A stretch of 39,699 nt of DNA from Prevotella sp. CAG:891 (GCA_000437675.1 FR901657.1:1-39699); one strand, 5' to 3'; shown: positions 7,197-15,599, counted from the first letter of the stretch. Notes: a model not told the origin generated them from the letters alone. Program-made: numbers and translations.

Positions 7197-8163
7197 AGGT
7201 TTTTTGCTGCACTTCTTTGTATTCCTTTTCCCATTGGCTGCGGGCAGTTACGCCGCCTCCAGCCTTGAAATAGAGTTTGCCCTCTTCCTGGTCGATAAAG
7301 CGAATCATTACCGAACTGTCGAGCTGATTGCCGTCGCACCAACCCATTACGCCCGTGTAGAAGCCACGGTCGTAGTTTTCGGCCTCGGCAATCACCTCCA
7401 CAGTTTTAGCCTTGGGCGCACCGGTAATCGACCCGGCAGGCAGTTGCGAGAACAGAATGTTGCCCACCTTTGTGTGCCAATCCTCCGGCAGTTTGCCGCG
7501 CACCTCCGAGCTGGTTTGAATGATGTTGCCGCGGTTCGTGTGGAGCAAATCTGTGTAGCGGTAGCGTTCCACCCACACCTTTTCGGCCACTTGGCTCAGG
7601 TCGTCGCTGATGAGCTGCACCACCGACTGATGTTCCTCGGCCTCCTTCACATCGTTCATGATGATGGCCTCGGCATCGGGCTGGTCGGCATTGATGGTAC
7701 CCTTCATGGGGTAGGAACTGATTTCGCCGTTTTCGATGCGCACAAAAATCTCGGGCGAAAAGCACACCAGCGTATCCTTGAGCCAAAGTTTGTATTTAGC
7801 TTCGGCACGGCAAAAAATGTCGCGCAGCGAAAGGTTGGTGCTGACAGGCACGCGGCAAGTCAGGTTGATGAGGCTGATGTCGCCCGCCTTCAGGTAGTTC
7901 TCAACCGTGTCGAAACTCTTCCGGTAGGTTTCGGGAGTCGGAAAGTTGCCCTGCCAGCTCACGGCCTCGGTGTTTTCGGCCTGTGCCTGTGCGGCATTGC
8001 TCACCGTACCGAAGTCGAACAAGCATTCATCGGGGTTAACCTTGCTCACGGGCAGCACAATGCTGCGTTTGGCCTCATAGTCGATGATGAAAATGAACGG
8101 AACGTGCGAAGTTGACAGCTCGTTCATGCGGGCTATGGCGGTTTCTTTGTTCAGATATTCCAT
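7180..8163 (-). CDS. pabB: Aminodeoxychorismate synthase component I
   Basis: 327 aa chorismate-binding domain. It converts chorismate and ammonia (normally from the PabA glutaminase) to 4-amino-4-deoxychorismate. Motifs: YPMKGT (151-156, with the lysine K154 that marks ADC synthase rather than anthranilate synthase), LPAGSITGAPK, DRGFYTGVMGW and FKAGGGVTARSQWEKEYKE. The N-terminal regulatory part of E. coli PabB is missing, as in other Bacteroidetes. No pabA lies in the window, so the glutaminase must be encoded elsewhere. It overlaps pabC by 17 nt. Confidence 0.9.
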   Translation of the reverse strand: MEYLNKETAIARMNELSTSHVPFIFIIDYEAKRSIVLPVSKVNPDECLFDFGTVSNAAQAQAENTEAVSWQGNFPTPETYRKSFDTVENYLKAGDISLINLTCRVPVSTNLSLRDIFCRAEAKYKLWLKDTLVCFSPEIFVRIENGEISSYPMKGTINADQPDAEAIIMNDVKEAEEHQSVVQLISDDLSQVAEKVWVERYRYTDLLHTNRGNIIQTSSEVRGKLPEDWHTKVGNILFSQLPAGSITGAPKAKTVEVIAEAENYDRGFYTGVMGWCDGNQLDSSVMIRFIDQEEGKLYFKAGGGVTARSQWEKEYKEVQQKTYVPIR

Positions 8164-8266
8164 GTTTTTTGAAAATAAAAGAGGATATGTATTGTATGCA
8201 GAATCAGGCAGAAAGTCCTGCTTCTGTTCTTTCCGTTTGGGGGGGCTGTACCGTTTTAGGCGGTGA

Positions 8267-8274
8267 CAAAGGTA
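8267..8274 (-). promoter_or_regulatory. -7 promoter box upstream of pabB
   Basis: TACCTTTG on the minus strand matches TAnnTTTG; no clear TTTG was seen at the -33 position. The predicted leader is about 100 nt. Confidence 0.45.
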
Positions 8275-8323
8275 GAAAAATCAATGGTACGAGAATCATG
8301 CCGGCAAAATATTTTTTTCAAAC

Positions 8324-8366
8324 AAAAAAACAGGCGTCACACGCCAGCGCGTGCAACACCTGTTTT
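8324..8366 (-). terminator. Terminator of the aroA-to-porW unit
   Basis: AAACAGG (8328-8334) and CCTGTTT (8359-8365) flank an inner CACGC/GCGTG stem. On the minus strand seven T follow. It is about 75 bp past the stop codon at 8441. Confidence 0.7.
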
Positions 8367-8440
8367 AAACGTATCTGTTTCAGCTGATTTTGAACCATAG
8401 CCCAATAAATCAGCCCTTGCAAAGTTTACAGCCGAAAGTG

Positions 8441-11386
8441 TTAGTACCATTCGCTTTCTTCATCGTCGCTGCTGTTTTCAGTTTCGCTGTTGCTGTTGCT
8501 ACCGTTGATTCGTTCCAGTTCCTCGGGCGTGTATTCGTCCTCGTAATGCTGTTCAACGGGAGCCATTTGCTCAATCGGCTGATTGGGTTTCAGCTCGATG
8601 GGCGCGAAGGTGGCGTCGAAGAATTTCTGGTAGTCGTTGACGCTGAAGCGAACGCCCAACAGGTCAAGGTTTTCCTTCGAAATCAGCAGCACGCGACCCT
8701 TTTTAAGGAAGGGCAGCAGTTCGGCCGACTTAAAGCAACGCTGGGCATAAGCGTGAACCTCGTCGTACGAGTTGAAGCCTGCAATGCGGAATTGCGACAG
8801 TCCTTCACCCTTCGTAACCGTCATGTCGAAACCGCGCACAACGAACGACGTGAAGTTGAAATGTGCCATTTCGTAGAGCAAGCGGTTCGTATCGACCGAA
8901 TCGTTGGGGAACACCAGCACAAAGAGGAAAGGCGCATTGCGTTCGGGCGAGAACTGGCTCTTTTTCGCAGCGTCGTCGGCCAGCGAGTCGGCAGCAGCCG
9001 TGCGGCGGTCCCACAGCGAACCCAAGTCGAAGGTACCCGTGCCTATTTCGCGTCCGCTTTCCAGTCCCTTCACAATCATGCCCGCCATGGGGCTGACGTC
9101 GCTTTCGGGAAATTTGCTGATAAGTTCGCGCAGTTCGGCAATCAGCTCCTTGCTGTCGGCCGTGCCCAGGCGGCTCAGTGCATGCACAAATATGAATTTC
9201 GGACGGTTCAGTCCCTGGGCAAATTCGTTGGTTGAGCGTGCAAAGTTAGCCTCGACCGTGGCATGGTCGCGTTTGCGGTAAGCCTGGTAAGTAGCCGTGT
9301 AGAGCGAATCCTCGATTTCCTTGCCGTAGCGCGCGTTGTGTTCGAAGTTCGGAGCGTTAATCAGGCGCGTCAAGTCGTTGTCGGGGAAAAGTTGCGCCAT
9401 TTTCAGTTTCATTTCGTGGGCCTTGTCCGTGCGTCCCCAGCGCGAGTAGAGCAGGAATAGCTGGTAGTACGCATCGGCCATGCGGTCGAACTGCGTGTAC
9501 TGCGTCACAAGTCGTTCCAACGTTTCGGCCGCCAGCGGAAAGTCCTCTAAATCGTCCTTTTCGATGATGCCCGCGTTGTACAGGCCATCCTTGATAATGT
9601 CGTCCGAAGCAGCCCGCGCCTCGTCGGTAAACGGAATTTGCTTCAGGTAGTATTCGCGCTGGTGCGGATCGTTAGCCGCCGAATCAGGCACCGCTTCCTC
9701 AGTTTGCTGTTGTTCCTCGACAGCTGCCAGCGAATCGGCCACGGCACGCAGCGAGTCGTCGGCCTCGTAGTCGAAGCCCTCGGCCTCGTTCATAGCCACC
9801 ACCGTGCGGTTTGAGCGTCGCCAGTTATCCTCGTTTTTGCGTTTGCCCCACAGTTGCATGAAGGCCTGTTTACCCTGCATCACCACCGTAGGGTTGTAAA
9901 AGTACCAGGCCGAGTTCTGTCCCGGTCGCGGCTTTTGCGTAGTCGGGTTGTTGTTCGTTTGGTTCGAACCCGTTTGCCCGTTTTCTTCGGCCCGCGCCTG
10001 CGCTGCCGAATCCAGTTTAGCCTGCCGTTCCTCTTCCTCCTTTTTCTTCAAGGCCTCGATTACGCGGTCAATGGCTGCATTCCGTTCCGCTTCGCTCATG
10101 CGCGACAAAGCCTGCAAGCTGTCCTGCAAGGCAATAGCCGAAGTAAAGGGCACCAATTTGTCGAGCACCTTTGAGCGGCGCGTAATTTCTTCGTAATTGT
10201 CGTGTTCCTTGTCAATCAGTCCGAGCGCGTCGGTGTAACACTGCTGTGCCTTTTCAAACAGTCGCTTATCCCAGTAAATGGCTCCCAGTCTGAGCAGCAG
10301 CACCCCTTTCTCCACCCCGTTGCGCTGACTTTTTTCGCGTCCTGTTTCGTAAGCTCCGATGGCCCGTGCCGTATCGTTTGTGGCCAGGTAAATGTTGCCC
10401 ATGGCATAGTACACCTGGTCCAGGTAGTCCTTGTTGCTTTCGTTGCGTGCCATGCGTCGCAGTTTGCCAATCATTTTTTTGCTGTTGGCCTTGTTTGCCG
10501 CAGCCACCTCGGTTTGCAGAATGCGCGCATTGAATGAAAGTTCAAAGGGCGGACTTTTTTTGATACATTTGCCCAATGCCTTGTAGGCCTCCGTTGCATG
10601 GCCCATTTGCTGGTGAATTTGTCCCATCAAGTAGTAAAGGCGTGCTTTGCGGTATGCCCCTTTGGCATTTTTGGCCGCCCGTTCCAAATAGGGCAGTGCC
10701 TCGGCAAATCGTTCCTGACGTATGAGCAGGTCCGCCTGCGTTGCGTCGGCCTCGCGCAGCACCCGTCGCGACACCGAGTCGCGGCTCATGCGTTGCAGTG
10801 CATCCTCGGCATCGTAGTACCAGTCCACCTGCGTGTAGCATCGCGCCAGCCACTGCCGGGCTTCGGCCGCCACGGCAGGTTCTGCGGCATAGAGTCGGGT
10901 GATGTAGGAAAACGTGGCCGCAGCTTCCAGAAATTCGCCTTTTTCAAATTGTGCCTGCCCCATGAGCAGCCACGCATTTTTCAGAAAGGGGTTGAACTCC
11001 TTGCGTTTCAGGTATTCCTTCGTCTTGGCATTGCGGCTTTTTCCCGGACTCACTACCGGGCGTCGCTTGATAGAATGCACCGCAATGGCCTTTTGGCATT
11101 TGGTAATGGCCGTTTCGAACTGGCTTTTACCCGTGGTGCGCGACTTTTCGCTGCTTACCAGAAAAACCGGAAGCAGTTCGGTGTAGTTGTCGGTATGTCC
11201 GCTGAGTTTGGCTTTTTCGCCTTCGATAAATGCCTGTTCACCATTGAAGTACGTGTTGTAGTGGGCTGTGAATGAGTGCCAGGCACGCGTCATCTTCGTA
11301 TTCTTTTTGGTAGAACACGAAGCCATGAGCATCAGCAGCACCGCAGTGCCGAAGAGCAGGGGTATGGAGCGTTTCAGTGAATTCAA
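8441..11386 (-). CDS. PorW/SprE-like TPR lipoprotein (type IX secretion)
   Basis: 981 aa. The frame has no ATG near a sensible start, so I chose TTG at 11386, which gives NSLKRSIPLLFGTAVLLMLMASC: a lipoprotein signal with the lipidated cysteine at residue 24. The N-terminus (WHSFTAHYNTYFNGEQAFIEG) and the region with FYNPTVVMQGKQAFMQLWGKR are typical of large Bacteroidetes TPR lipoproteins of the SprE/PorW type, needed for type IX secretion. TPR-like helices fill about 120-430 and 590-760; a low-complexity Q/E/N-rich linker sits near 440-480. The C-terminal 170 residues form a separate alpha/beta domain (PFLFVLVFPNDSVDTNRLLY; VLLISKENLDLLG). It is last in the aroA run. The assignment to PorW rather than a paralogous TPR lipoprotein is an inference. 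Confidence 0.65.
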   Translation of the reverse strand: MNSLKRSIPLLFGTAVLLMLMASCSTKKNTKMTRAWHSFTAHYNTYFNGEQAFIEGEKAKLSGHTDNYTELLPVFLVSSEKSRTTGKSQFETAITKCQKAIAVHSIKRRPVVSPGKSRNAKTKEYLKRKEFNPFLKNAWLLMGQAQFEKGEFLEAAATFSYITRLYAAEPAVAAEARQWLARCYTQVDWYYDAEDALQRMSRDSVSRRVLREADATQADLLIRQERFAEALPYLERAAKNAKGAYRKARLYYLMGQIHQQMGHATEAYKALGKCIKKSPPFELSFNARILQTEVAAANKANSKKMIGKLRRMARNESNKDYLDQVYYAMGNIYLATNDTARAIGAYETGREKSQRNGVEKGVLLLRLGAIYWDKRLFEKAQQCYTDALGLIDKEHDNYEEITRRSKVLDKLVPFTSAIALQDSLQALSRMSEAERNAAIDRVIEALKKKEEEERQAKLDSAAQARAEENGQTGSNQTNNNPTTQKPRPGQNSAWYFYNPTVVMQGKQAFMQLWGKRKNEDNWRRSNRTVVAMNEAEGFDYEADDSLRAVADSLAAVEEQQQTEEAVPDSAANDPHQREYYLKQIPFTDEARAASDDIIKDGLYNAGIIEKDDLEDFPLAAETLERLVTQYTQFDRMADAYYQLFLLYSRWGRTDKAHEMKLKMAQLFPDNDLTRLINAPNFEHNARYGKEIEDSLYTATYQAYRKRDHATVEANFARSTNEFAQGLNRPKFIFVHALSRLGTADSKELIAELRELISKFPESDVSPMAGMIVKGLESGREIGTGTFDLGSLWDRRTAAADSLADDAAKKSQFSPERNAPFLFVLVFPNDSVDTNRLLYEMAHFNFTSFVVRGFDMTVTKGEGLSQFRIAGFNSYDEVHAYAQRCFKSAELLPFLKKGRVLLISKENLDLLGVRFSVNDYQKFFDATFAPIELKPNQPIEQMAPVEQHYEDEYTPEELERINGSNSNSETENSSDDEESEWY

Positions 11387-11466
11387 GGGGATTGAAATGT
11401 TTGGTAGAAGTATGTTCGGGGTTGAGGCTCTGCTTGATTCGGTAAGCTGTGGCGCGCGTGGCAACC

Positions 11467-12279
11467 CTATTTCTTTAAACCGCGAATGGTAGCCTTTATT
11501 GTGCGGGCAGCGGCATAAATGCCAATGCTGACAATGATGATGCAGGCTCCGCCCGGCACGTCGGCATAGTACGAAAGCAGCAAACCGCATACACAACCGA
11601 TGTAGGCCAATAGGGCCGAAAGCCAAACCATTTGGCGGTAAGTATTGACAAACAGTGTCGCCGTCATTTGCGGCACGCTCAGCAGCGAAATAACCATGAC
11701 GATGCCCACAATGTGCAGACACCCCACAATGGTCAGTGCCACCAGCACCGTGAGCATGCCTTCGATAAATTTGACGGGCAGCCCCTGCGTTTGGGCAAAG
11801 TCGCGGTCGCAGGCAATGCTGATGATGGCATCGCGAAACACAGCGTAGAAAATAACCGCCACCACCGTCAGCGAGCCAAGCAGGTAAAGGTCGGTGCGCG
11901 AAATGCCCAGAATGTCGCCAAACAGATACGAGGGCAGGTCGGTCATGAAGCCCGGCGTGAGGTAGGCCAGCAAAATGCCCACAGCCATGCCAAAGGTCCA
12001 AAGCATGGCAATGGCCGAATCTTCGCGCACGGTGCGCCGGCCGCTCAGCCGGCTGATGCCAAACCCCGAAGCCACGGCAAACAGCGCCGCACCCAGCAGG
12101 GGCGAAAAACCGAAATAGGCTCCGACACCCACACCGCCCAGCGAGGCATGAGCCATGCCGCCACCGGCAATTACCAGGCGGCGCGTCACCACATAGGTGC
12201 CCATGATGGCGCAGAGCACCGAAGCAAACAGCGCACCGATGAGGGCATGCTGAAAAAATGTATAGGAAAGTATCGTCAT
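11467..12279 (-). CDS. Metal ABC transporter permease (ZnuB/MntB family)
   Basis: 270 aa with about eight hydrophobic helices of the ABC-3 family. The segments MGTYVVTRRLVIAGGGMAHA near the N-terminus and GIVMVISLLSVPQMTATL in the second half are diagnostic. Family members carry Zn, Mn or Fe from a periplasmic binding protein with a ZnuC-type ATPase. Neither partner gene is adjacent, so they are encoded elsewhere. It lies between the CCGxHxxC protein (88-bp gap) and the TPR lipoprotein (80-bp gap) on the same strand. Zinc is the likeliest ion but the sequence alone does not fix it. Confidence 0.85.
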   Translation of the reverse strand: MTILSYTFFQHALIGALFASVLCAIMGTYVVTRRLVIAGGGMAHASLGGVGVGAYFGFSPLLGAALFAVASGFGISRLSGRRTVREDSAIAMLWTFGMAVGILLAYLTPGFMTDLPSYLFGDILGISRTDLYLLGSLTVVAVIFYAVFRDAIISIACDRDFAQTQGLPVKFIEGMLTVLVALTIVGCLHIVGIVMVISLLSVPQMTATLFVNTYRQMVWLSALLAYIGCVCGLLLSYYADVPGGACIIIVSIGIYAAARTIKATIRGLKK

Positions 12280-12367
12280 CGTTCAGTCAGGCTATTGGGC
12301 CGCAGTTTTGCGGCTGTGTCGGCAAAGTTTTGGGGGAATTTAAAAAGAGGAAAGCCGTGTGGGGAAA

Positions 12368-12787
12368 TCAGTGGCGGAGTTCGCCTACAATCAGGAACAC
12401 TTGGTCTTTCAGTGCATCCGGCAGGTTGATGCCGCGCAGTTGCAGTGAGCGCACCCAGCCGGCCACGTCGTCCTCGTGCATCGTGGTCAGCACATCCTCA
12501 AATTGCTCAATTTCCTCGTCGGAATATTCGTCCGACTCGCGTCCGCGGTAAGCGTCGAGGTATTCATCGTCGTAGTATTCAATATCCTTGCTCACTGCCG
12601 CCAGCAAGCTTTCGCGTTCGCAGGTTTCGTGCTGTCCGCAGCATCCGTCGGCGCGTGCCTTGCGTATTTTGGGCATTTCCTTAATTTCGCCGCGTTCCAG
12701 TTTGCGTTGTAAGTGTCGGTTGCGTAGCCATCCGGCAATCAGTGCCACAAAGAACAGGGCTACAAGCGATAAAATCAGAACATTCAT
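12368..12787 (-). CDS. Small membrane protein with CCGxHxxC motif, function unknown
   Basis: 139 aa. The start at 12787 (MNVLILSLVALFFVALIAGWL) puts one membrane helix at the very N-terminus; an upstream ATG would add 12 non-hydrophobic residues. After a basic stretch (RNRHLQRKLERG) comes DGCCGQHETCERESLLAAVSK, where three cysteines and a histidine could bind a metal. The rest is acidic (YYDDEYLDAYRGRESDEYSDEE) and ends in a conserved-looking block WVRSLQLRGINLPDALKDQVF. I recall similar unnamed proteins in other Bacteroidales. Its place directly before a ZnuB-like permease gene suggests a link to metal handling, which is inference only. Confidence 0.75.
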   Translation of the reverse strand: MNVLILSLVALFFVALIAGWLRNRHLQRKLERGEIKEMPKIRKARADGCCGQHETCERESLLAAVSKDIEYYDDEYLDAYRGRESDEYSDEEIEQFEDVLTTMHEDDVAGWVRSLQLRGINLPDALKDQVFLIVGELRH

Positions 12788-12868
12788 GTAAAAATGTATG
12801 CTATGTGTGTAATTTTTTACCAAACTGTCGTTTGAAACGGCAGCTTTTTTTTGACCAAAAACAAAAAA

Positions 12869-14113
12869 TCAAATCGTTTCCAAATCCTGCCAGAACGCCG
12901 GATAGCTTTTCGTCACCACTTCGGGATGGCTGATGCTCACCCCCTTGCAAACCATGCCTGCCGGAGCAAAAGCCATGGCCATACGGTGGTCGTGGTAGGT
13001 GGCAATCGGCGTGCCGTTCCATGCCGGCGTGCCCTCGGCATACGCATCTATATATAATGTGTCATTGTCGATGCCCAGGGTAATGCCAAAGTGCTTCAGC
13101 TCGTTGGCCAGCGCCGCCATGCGGTCGGTTTCCTTGATGCGCAAACTCTGTAAACCCGAAAAACGGAACGGAATGCGCTGCATGGCGCAGCACACCACCA
13201 GGGTCTGTGCCACGTCGGGTTGACGGTTCAGGTTCAGTGTCAAAGTTTCCGTGCTGGGCAGTCGCGCCTCCTCGTTTTTGGTCAGTATGGCGCGGTCGGG
13301 ATTCGCGGCAAATTCTGTGCGCACGCCCAAGAGTTCGAAAAAGTGCTGCACCGCGCTGTCGCCCTGCAAACTGTCGGCCGAAAGTCCCGTGAGTTCCACG
13401 CGTGCTTCGGGGTCGGTGCTGAGCGACACCATTTCGTACCAGTACGATGCCGCGCTCCAATCGCTTTCGACGGCAAATTCCGTGTTGGCGCGATACGCCC
13501 CGGGGGCCACCTGCAGCGCGTGTGTGCCGCTCCATTCGGCCGAAGCCCCGAAGTGGCACATCAGTGCCAGCGTCATGTCGATGTATGGGCGCGAAATGAT
13601 TTCGCCTTCGAGCATCAGTGTCAGCCCTTCGCGCATCATCGGTGCCACCATGAGCAGGGCCGAAATGTATTGCGAACTGACATCTGCCGGCAATGTAATG
13701 CAACCCCCCTTCAGCGTTTTGCCCACCACGCGCAACGGCGGAAATCCCTCGTTTTCGCAGTACGCAATGTCGGCGCCCAGCGTGCGCAAGGCATCGACCA
13801 GCACCCCGATGGGGCGTTCGCGCATACGTTCTGTACCCGTAAGAACATGCGTTTCGCCGGGGCAGATGCTGAAGTAAGCCGTCAGAAAGCGCATGGCTGT
13901 GCCGGCAGCCATCACATCCACCACCTCGGGCCTGAGGGTCAGGGCACGCTGCATCACCCGCGTATCGTCGCAGTCAGAGGCGTTGGTTACCGATGAACCA
14001 TTGCCGCTGAGTGCGCCAAGCAGCAGGGCGCGGTTGCTCAGGCTTTTTGAAGCAGGCAGTGAAATTTGGGCTTGCAGCCGGGGTGGAAAATGGGGTTGTA
14101 ACGTCATGAGCAA
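12869..14113 (-). CDS. aroA: 3-phosphoshikimate 1-carboxyvinyltransferase (EPSP synthase)
   Basis: 414 aa. It joins shikimate-3-phosphate and PEP to EPSP in the chorismate pathway, which feeds pabB in the same window. Motifs: PASKSLSNRALLLGAL (20-35, with K23 and the SxSNR phosphate contacts), AGTAMRFLTA (70-79), GTERMRERPIGVLVDALR, SLRIKETDRMAALANEL and TYHDHRMAMAFA. The length fits the family (E. coli 427). A second ATG two codons in is also possible. It is first in a four-gene minus-strand run (gaps of 81, 88 and 80 bp). Confidence 0.95.
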   Translation of the reverse strand: MLMTLQPHFPPRLQAQISLPASKSLSNRALLLGALSGNGSSVTNASDCDDTRVMQRALTLRPEVVDVMAAGTAMRFLTAYFSICPGETHVLTGTERMRERPIGVLVDALRTLGADIAYCENEGFPPLRVVGKTLKGGCITLPADVSSQYISALLMVAPMMREGLTLMLEGEIISRPYIDMTLALMCHFGASAEWSGTHALQVAPGAYRANTEFAVESDWSAASYWYEMVSLSTDPEARVELTGLSADSLQGDSAVQHFFELLGVRTEFAANPDRAILTKNEEARLPSTETLTLNLNRQPDVAQTLVVCCAMQRIPFRFSGLQSLRIKETDRMAALANELKHFGITLGIDNDTLYIDAYAEGTPAWNGTPIATYHDHRMAMAFAPAGMVCKGVSISHPEVVTKSYPAFWQDLETI

Positions 14114-14205
14114 AGGATTTGTCTACAAATAAATAGAGAGGGGTGTACGAACGCATTTGGCTTGTTGCTGAATCCATCAAAGGAACAGCGCGTCATACTA
14201 ACCGC

Positions 14206-14213
14206 CAAAGTTA
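14206..14213 (-). promoter_or_regulatory. -7 promoter box upstream of aroA
   Basis: TAACTTTG on the minus strand; a TTTG is present but only 12 nt upstream, so the -33 box is uncertain. The predicted leader is about 90 nt. Confidence 0.45.
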
Positions 14214-14281
14214 CAATTATTCGGTCAAAGAAGGGGCATCTGCCTTGGTCAAATCGGCTTTTGTCCGGTATTTTTAGTAAA

Positions 14282-14477
14282 TGAAGTCGTCTAAACTTTT
14301 CTGACAAAGATTTGATTTGTAGATTTATCTCTTCTAAATTCAATCTTCACCTTTCTTTTTGGCCGTTTTTTGACCTTTCATCAGTCGTGTAGCTCGCTAC
14401 ACTCCTTCTTCAAGGCCCAAAACGCCTCAAAAATTAAAGGCATAATCTTGAATTTCATAAAAGTTCAGACGACTTCA
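14282..14477. mobile_element. 196-bp MITE-like element
   Basis: The ends are inverted repeats: TGAAGTCGTCTAAACTTTT at 14282-14300 and, on the other strand, TGAAGTCGTCTGAACTTTT from 14477 inward (one mismatch in 19). Inside there is no transposase, but there is a small palindrome GTGTAGCTCGCTACAC. The left 54 bp recur at 30491-30544. I saw no clear target-site duplication. It fits a non-autonomous element moved by an IS encoded elsewhere. Confidence 0.6.
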
Positions 14478-14611
14478 ATATCTGATTGGGGCAGTATGCG
14501 TTTGGCGCTTCAGTAGGCTGTGGAAATAGCCCCAAATACCCTGAAAAAAAGGCTGTTGCACAAAAAAACTTCGCATTTTTTGCATGAAAACGTAAAAAAG
14601 TGGGGAAAAAA

Positions 14612-14642
14612 TTTGTCACGTTCCAAAAAACTTGTACTTTTG
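14612..14642 (+). promoter_or_regulatory. Promoter of tRNA-Pro
   Basis: TTTG (14612-14615), a 19-nt spacer and TACTTTTG (14635-14642) match the consensus. It is followed by CACTCGC, the same as in the promoter of the tRNA cluster at 33544. Confidence 0.75.
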
Positions 14643-14653
14643 CACTCGCAATT

Positions 14654-14728
14654 CGGGATGTAGCTCAGTCCGGTTAGAGTACGCGTCTGGGGGGCGTGTG
14701 GTCGCTGGTTCGAATCCAGTCATCCCGA
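14654..14728 (+). tRNA. tRNA-Pro (GGG)
   Basis: 75 nt. The acceptor CGGGATG pairs with CATCCCG; the D stem, the anticodon stem CGCGT/GCGTG with loop CTGGGGG (anticodon GGG), and the T arm with TTCGAAT all form. CCA is not encoded. Confidence 0.95.
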
Positions 14729-14804
14729 CTGCTTATTTACTACGCTTTTGTGTTGGTTTTTCAGCATGAAAGCGTTTTTTTTTTGCTTGCTTGTACGGTT
14801 CGTA

Positions 14805-15050
14805 GTGGTTTTAACAAAATTCTGAATAAAGCTAAAACACAGCCGTTGGCGTTTTGCCCGATTTCGGAGCGAAACGGGCGTTTCGGAAACCAAGGTTGCT
14901 GATTTTCTGAAAGCACTGATTATCAGTAACTCCAAATTTGTTTGCACAGGCTCGGAACTAATTTGAACAAGCTCGGAACTAATTTGCATTAGCTCGGAAC
15001 TAAATCGAACAACCTCGGAACTAATTTCAAGAATCTCGGAATAAATTTTC
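14805..15050. repeat. Element A: conserved head plus five 21-bp units
   Basis: The head GTGGTTTTAACAAAA, an AATAAAG block and a CTGATTATCAG block are followed by five units beginning CTCGGAA at 14951, 14972, 14993, 15014 and 15035, exactly 21 bp apart. The same order is found inverted at 32325-32569. Read on the minus strand, each unit encodes a heptad like ISSELVQ. Confidence 0.85.
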
Positions 15051-15164
15051 GTGAGGGGCAACTTTGTGTCCCAACCAACCTAAATTTGGTGAAGCATCAG
15101 ACTTTGATTTTTGAAGAATTTTCACTTTAAAGCCTGCTGGGCTGTTAACATTTTCGTCGAAGGT

Positions 15165-15208
15165 TCAAAAAAAAACTGCTGCAATCCGGCGAACCGGAGA
15201 GCAGCAGT
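15165..15208 (-). terminator. Terminator of the ferredoxin gene
   Basis: ACTGCTGC...CCGG, loop CGAA, CCGG...GCAGCAGT. On the minus strand it is followed by nine T. Confidence 0.8.
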
Positions 15209-15241
15209 CGAGTTGAGTTAAGTGTGCGAATACAGGCTAAA

Positions 15242-15412
15242 TTATTCACCTGCAGAGATTGCACCCGAGGGGCAAACATCAGCGCAAGTACCGCAGTCAA
15301 CGCAAACGTTGGGGTCGATTGAGTACTTTTCGCCTTCAGAGATGGCGCCAGAGGGGCATTCATCGATGCAAGTGCCGCATGCGATGCATTCGTCGCTAAT
15401 TACGTAAGCCAT
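15242..15412 (-). CDS. 2[4Fe-4S] ferredoxin
   Basis: 56 aa, a clostridial-type ferredoxin and a low-potential electron carrier in the cytoplasm. Two CxxCxxCxxxCP motifs are complete: cysteines 9, 12, 15, 19 and 37, 40, 43, 47 (DECIACGTCIDECP and NVCVDCGTCADVCP). The two halves are clearly an internal duplication, both ending PSGAIS. The start at 15412 (MAYVISDEC) is the standard one. It is transcribed alone, from a consensus promoter that overlaps a long palindrome, to a strong terminator. Probable partners are anaerobic oxidoreductases such as pyruvate:ferredoxin oxidoreductase, not encoded here. Confidence 0.95.
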   Translation of the reverse strand: MAYVISDECIACGTCIDECPSGAISEGEKYSIDPNVCVDCGTCADVCPSGAISAGE

Positions 15413-15513
15413 AATTGTAAGTAATTAAAAGATGGTTATTGATGAGTTATTGTCCGTGCTTCTTCACTGGCAGCTCCATGCGGTGGCAAGGAACAGCGTG
15501 CAGAACGCGGTAG

Positions 15514-15545
15514 CAAAGGTAGTGCAAATCGAACGCTCTGCCAAA
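15514..15545 (-). promoter_or_regulatory. Ferredoxin promoter
   Basis: On the minus strand TTTG (15542-15545), a 20-nt spacer and TACCTTTG (15514-15521). The -33 box lies inside a perfect palindrome (15535-15572). Confidence 0.75.
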
Positions 15546-15572
15546 GAAAATTTGAATTTTCTTTGGCAGAGC
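15535..15572. promoter_or_regulatory. 38-bp perfect palindrome (possible operator) in the ferredoxin-porT region
   Basis: Two 18-bp arms (GCTCTGCCAAAGAAAATT, 15535-15552, and its complement, 15555-15572) are separated by TG. It covers the -33 box of the ferredoxin promoter. It has no T-run on either side, so an operator or extruded hairpin fits better than a terminator. Confidence 0.6.
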
Positions 15573-15599
15573 TGAGATGCCGCCTACCTTGTACGTAGT

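Larger units (their letters stand above)
14729..15241. other. Gene-free stretch with 21-bp repeat element A
   Basis: It holds a 246-bp element with five 21-bp units and the ferredoxin terminator. A 113-codon minus-strand frame (15061 to 14720) spans the array but has a TTG start and no promoter, so it is not annotated as a gene. Confidence 0.5.

Noticed and set aside
7162..8115. 317-codon plus-strand frame opposite pabB
   Set aside because: A mirror frame of pabB; pabB carries all catalytic motifs and is coupled to pabC.
11387..12001. N-terminal extension of the TPR lipoprotein frame by 205 codons
   Set aside because: It overlaps most of the ZnuB-like permease gene in another frame, has no family similarity, and would place the lipoprotein signal in the middle of the protein.
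12801..12868. Hairpin CTGTCGTTT/AAACGGCAG with T-run on the plus strand
   Set aside because: No plus-strand gene ends there, and the arms have almost no loop, so I did not call it a terminator.
13220..13996. 258-codon plus-strand frame opposite aroA
   Set aside because: A shadow of aroA without recognisable domains.
14950..15050. CRISPR-like array
   Set aside because: Units are 21 bp with no distinct spacers of constant length, and no cas genes are present.
14720..15061. 113-codon minus-strand frame through the 21-bp array
   Set aside because: TTG start, no promoter box, and it runs into the end of tRNA-Pro; the repetitive part is better described as a DNA repeat with possible coding potential.
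15145..15363. 72-codon minus-strand frame over the ferredoxin gene
   Set aside because: It is the shadow of the ferredoxin in another frame; the true frame has both complete 4Fe-4S motifs.
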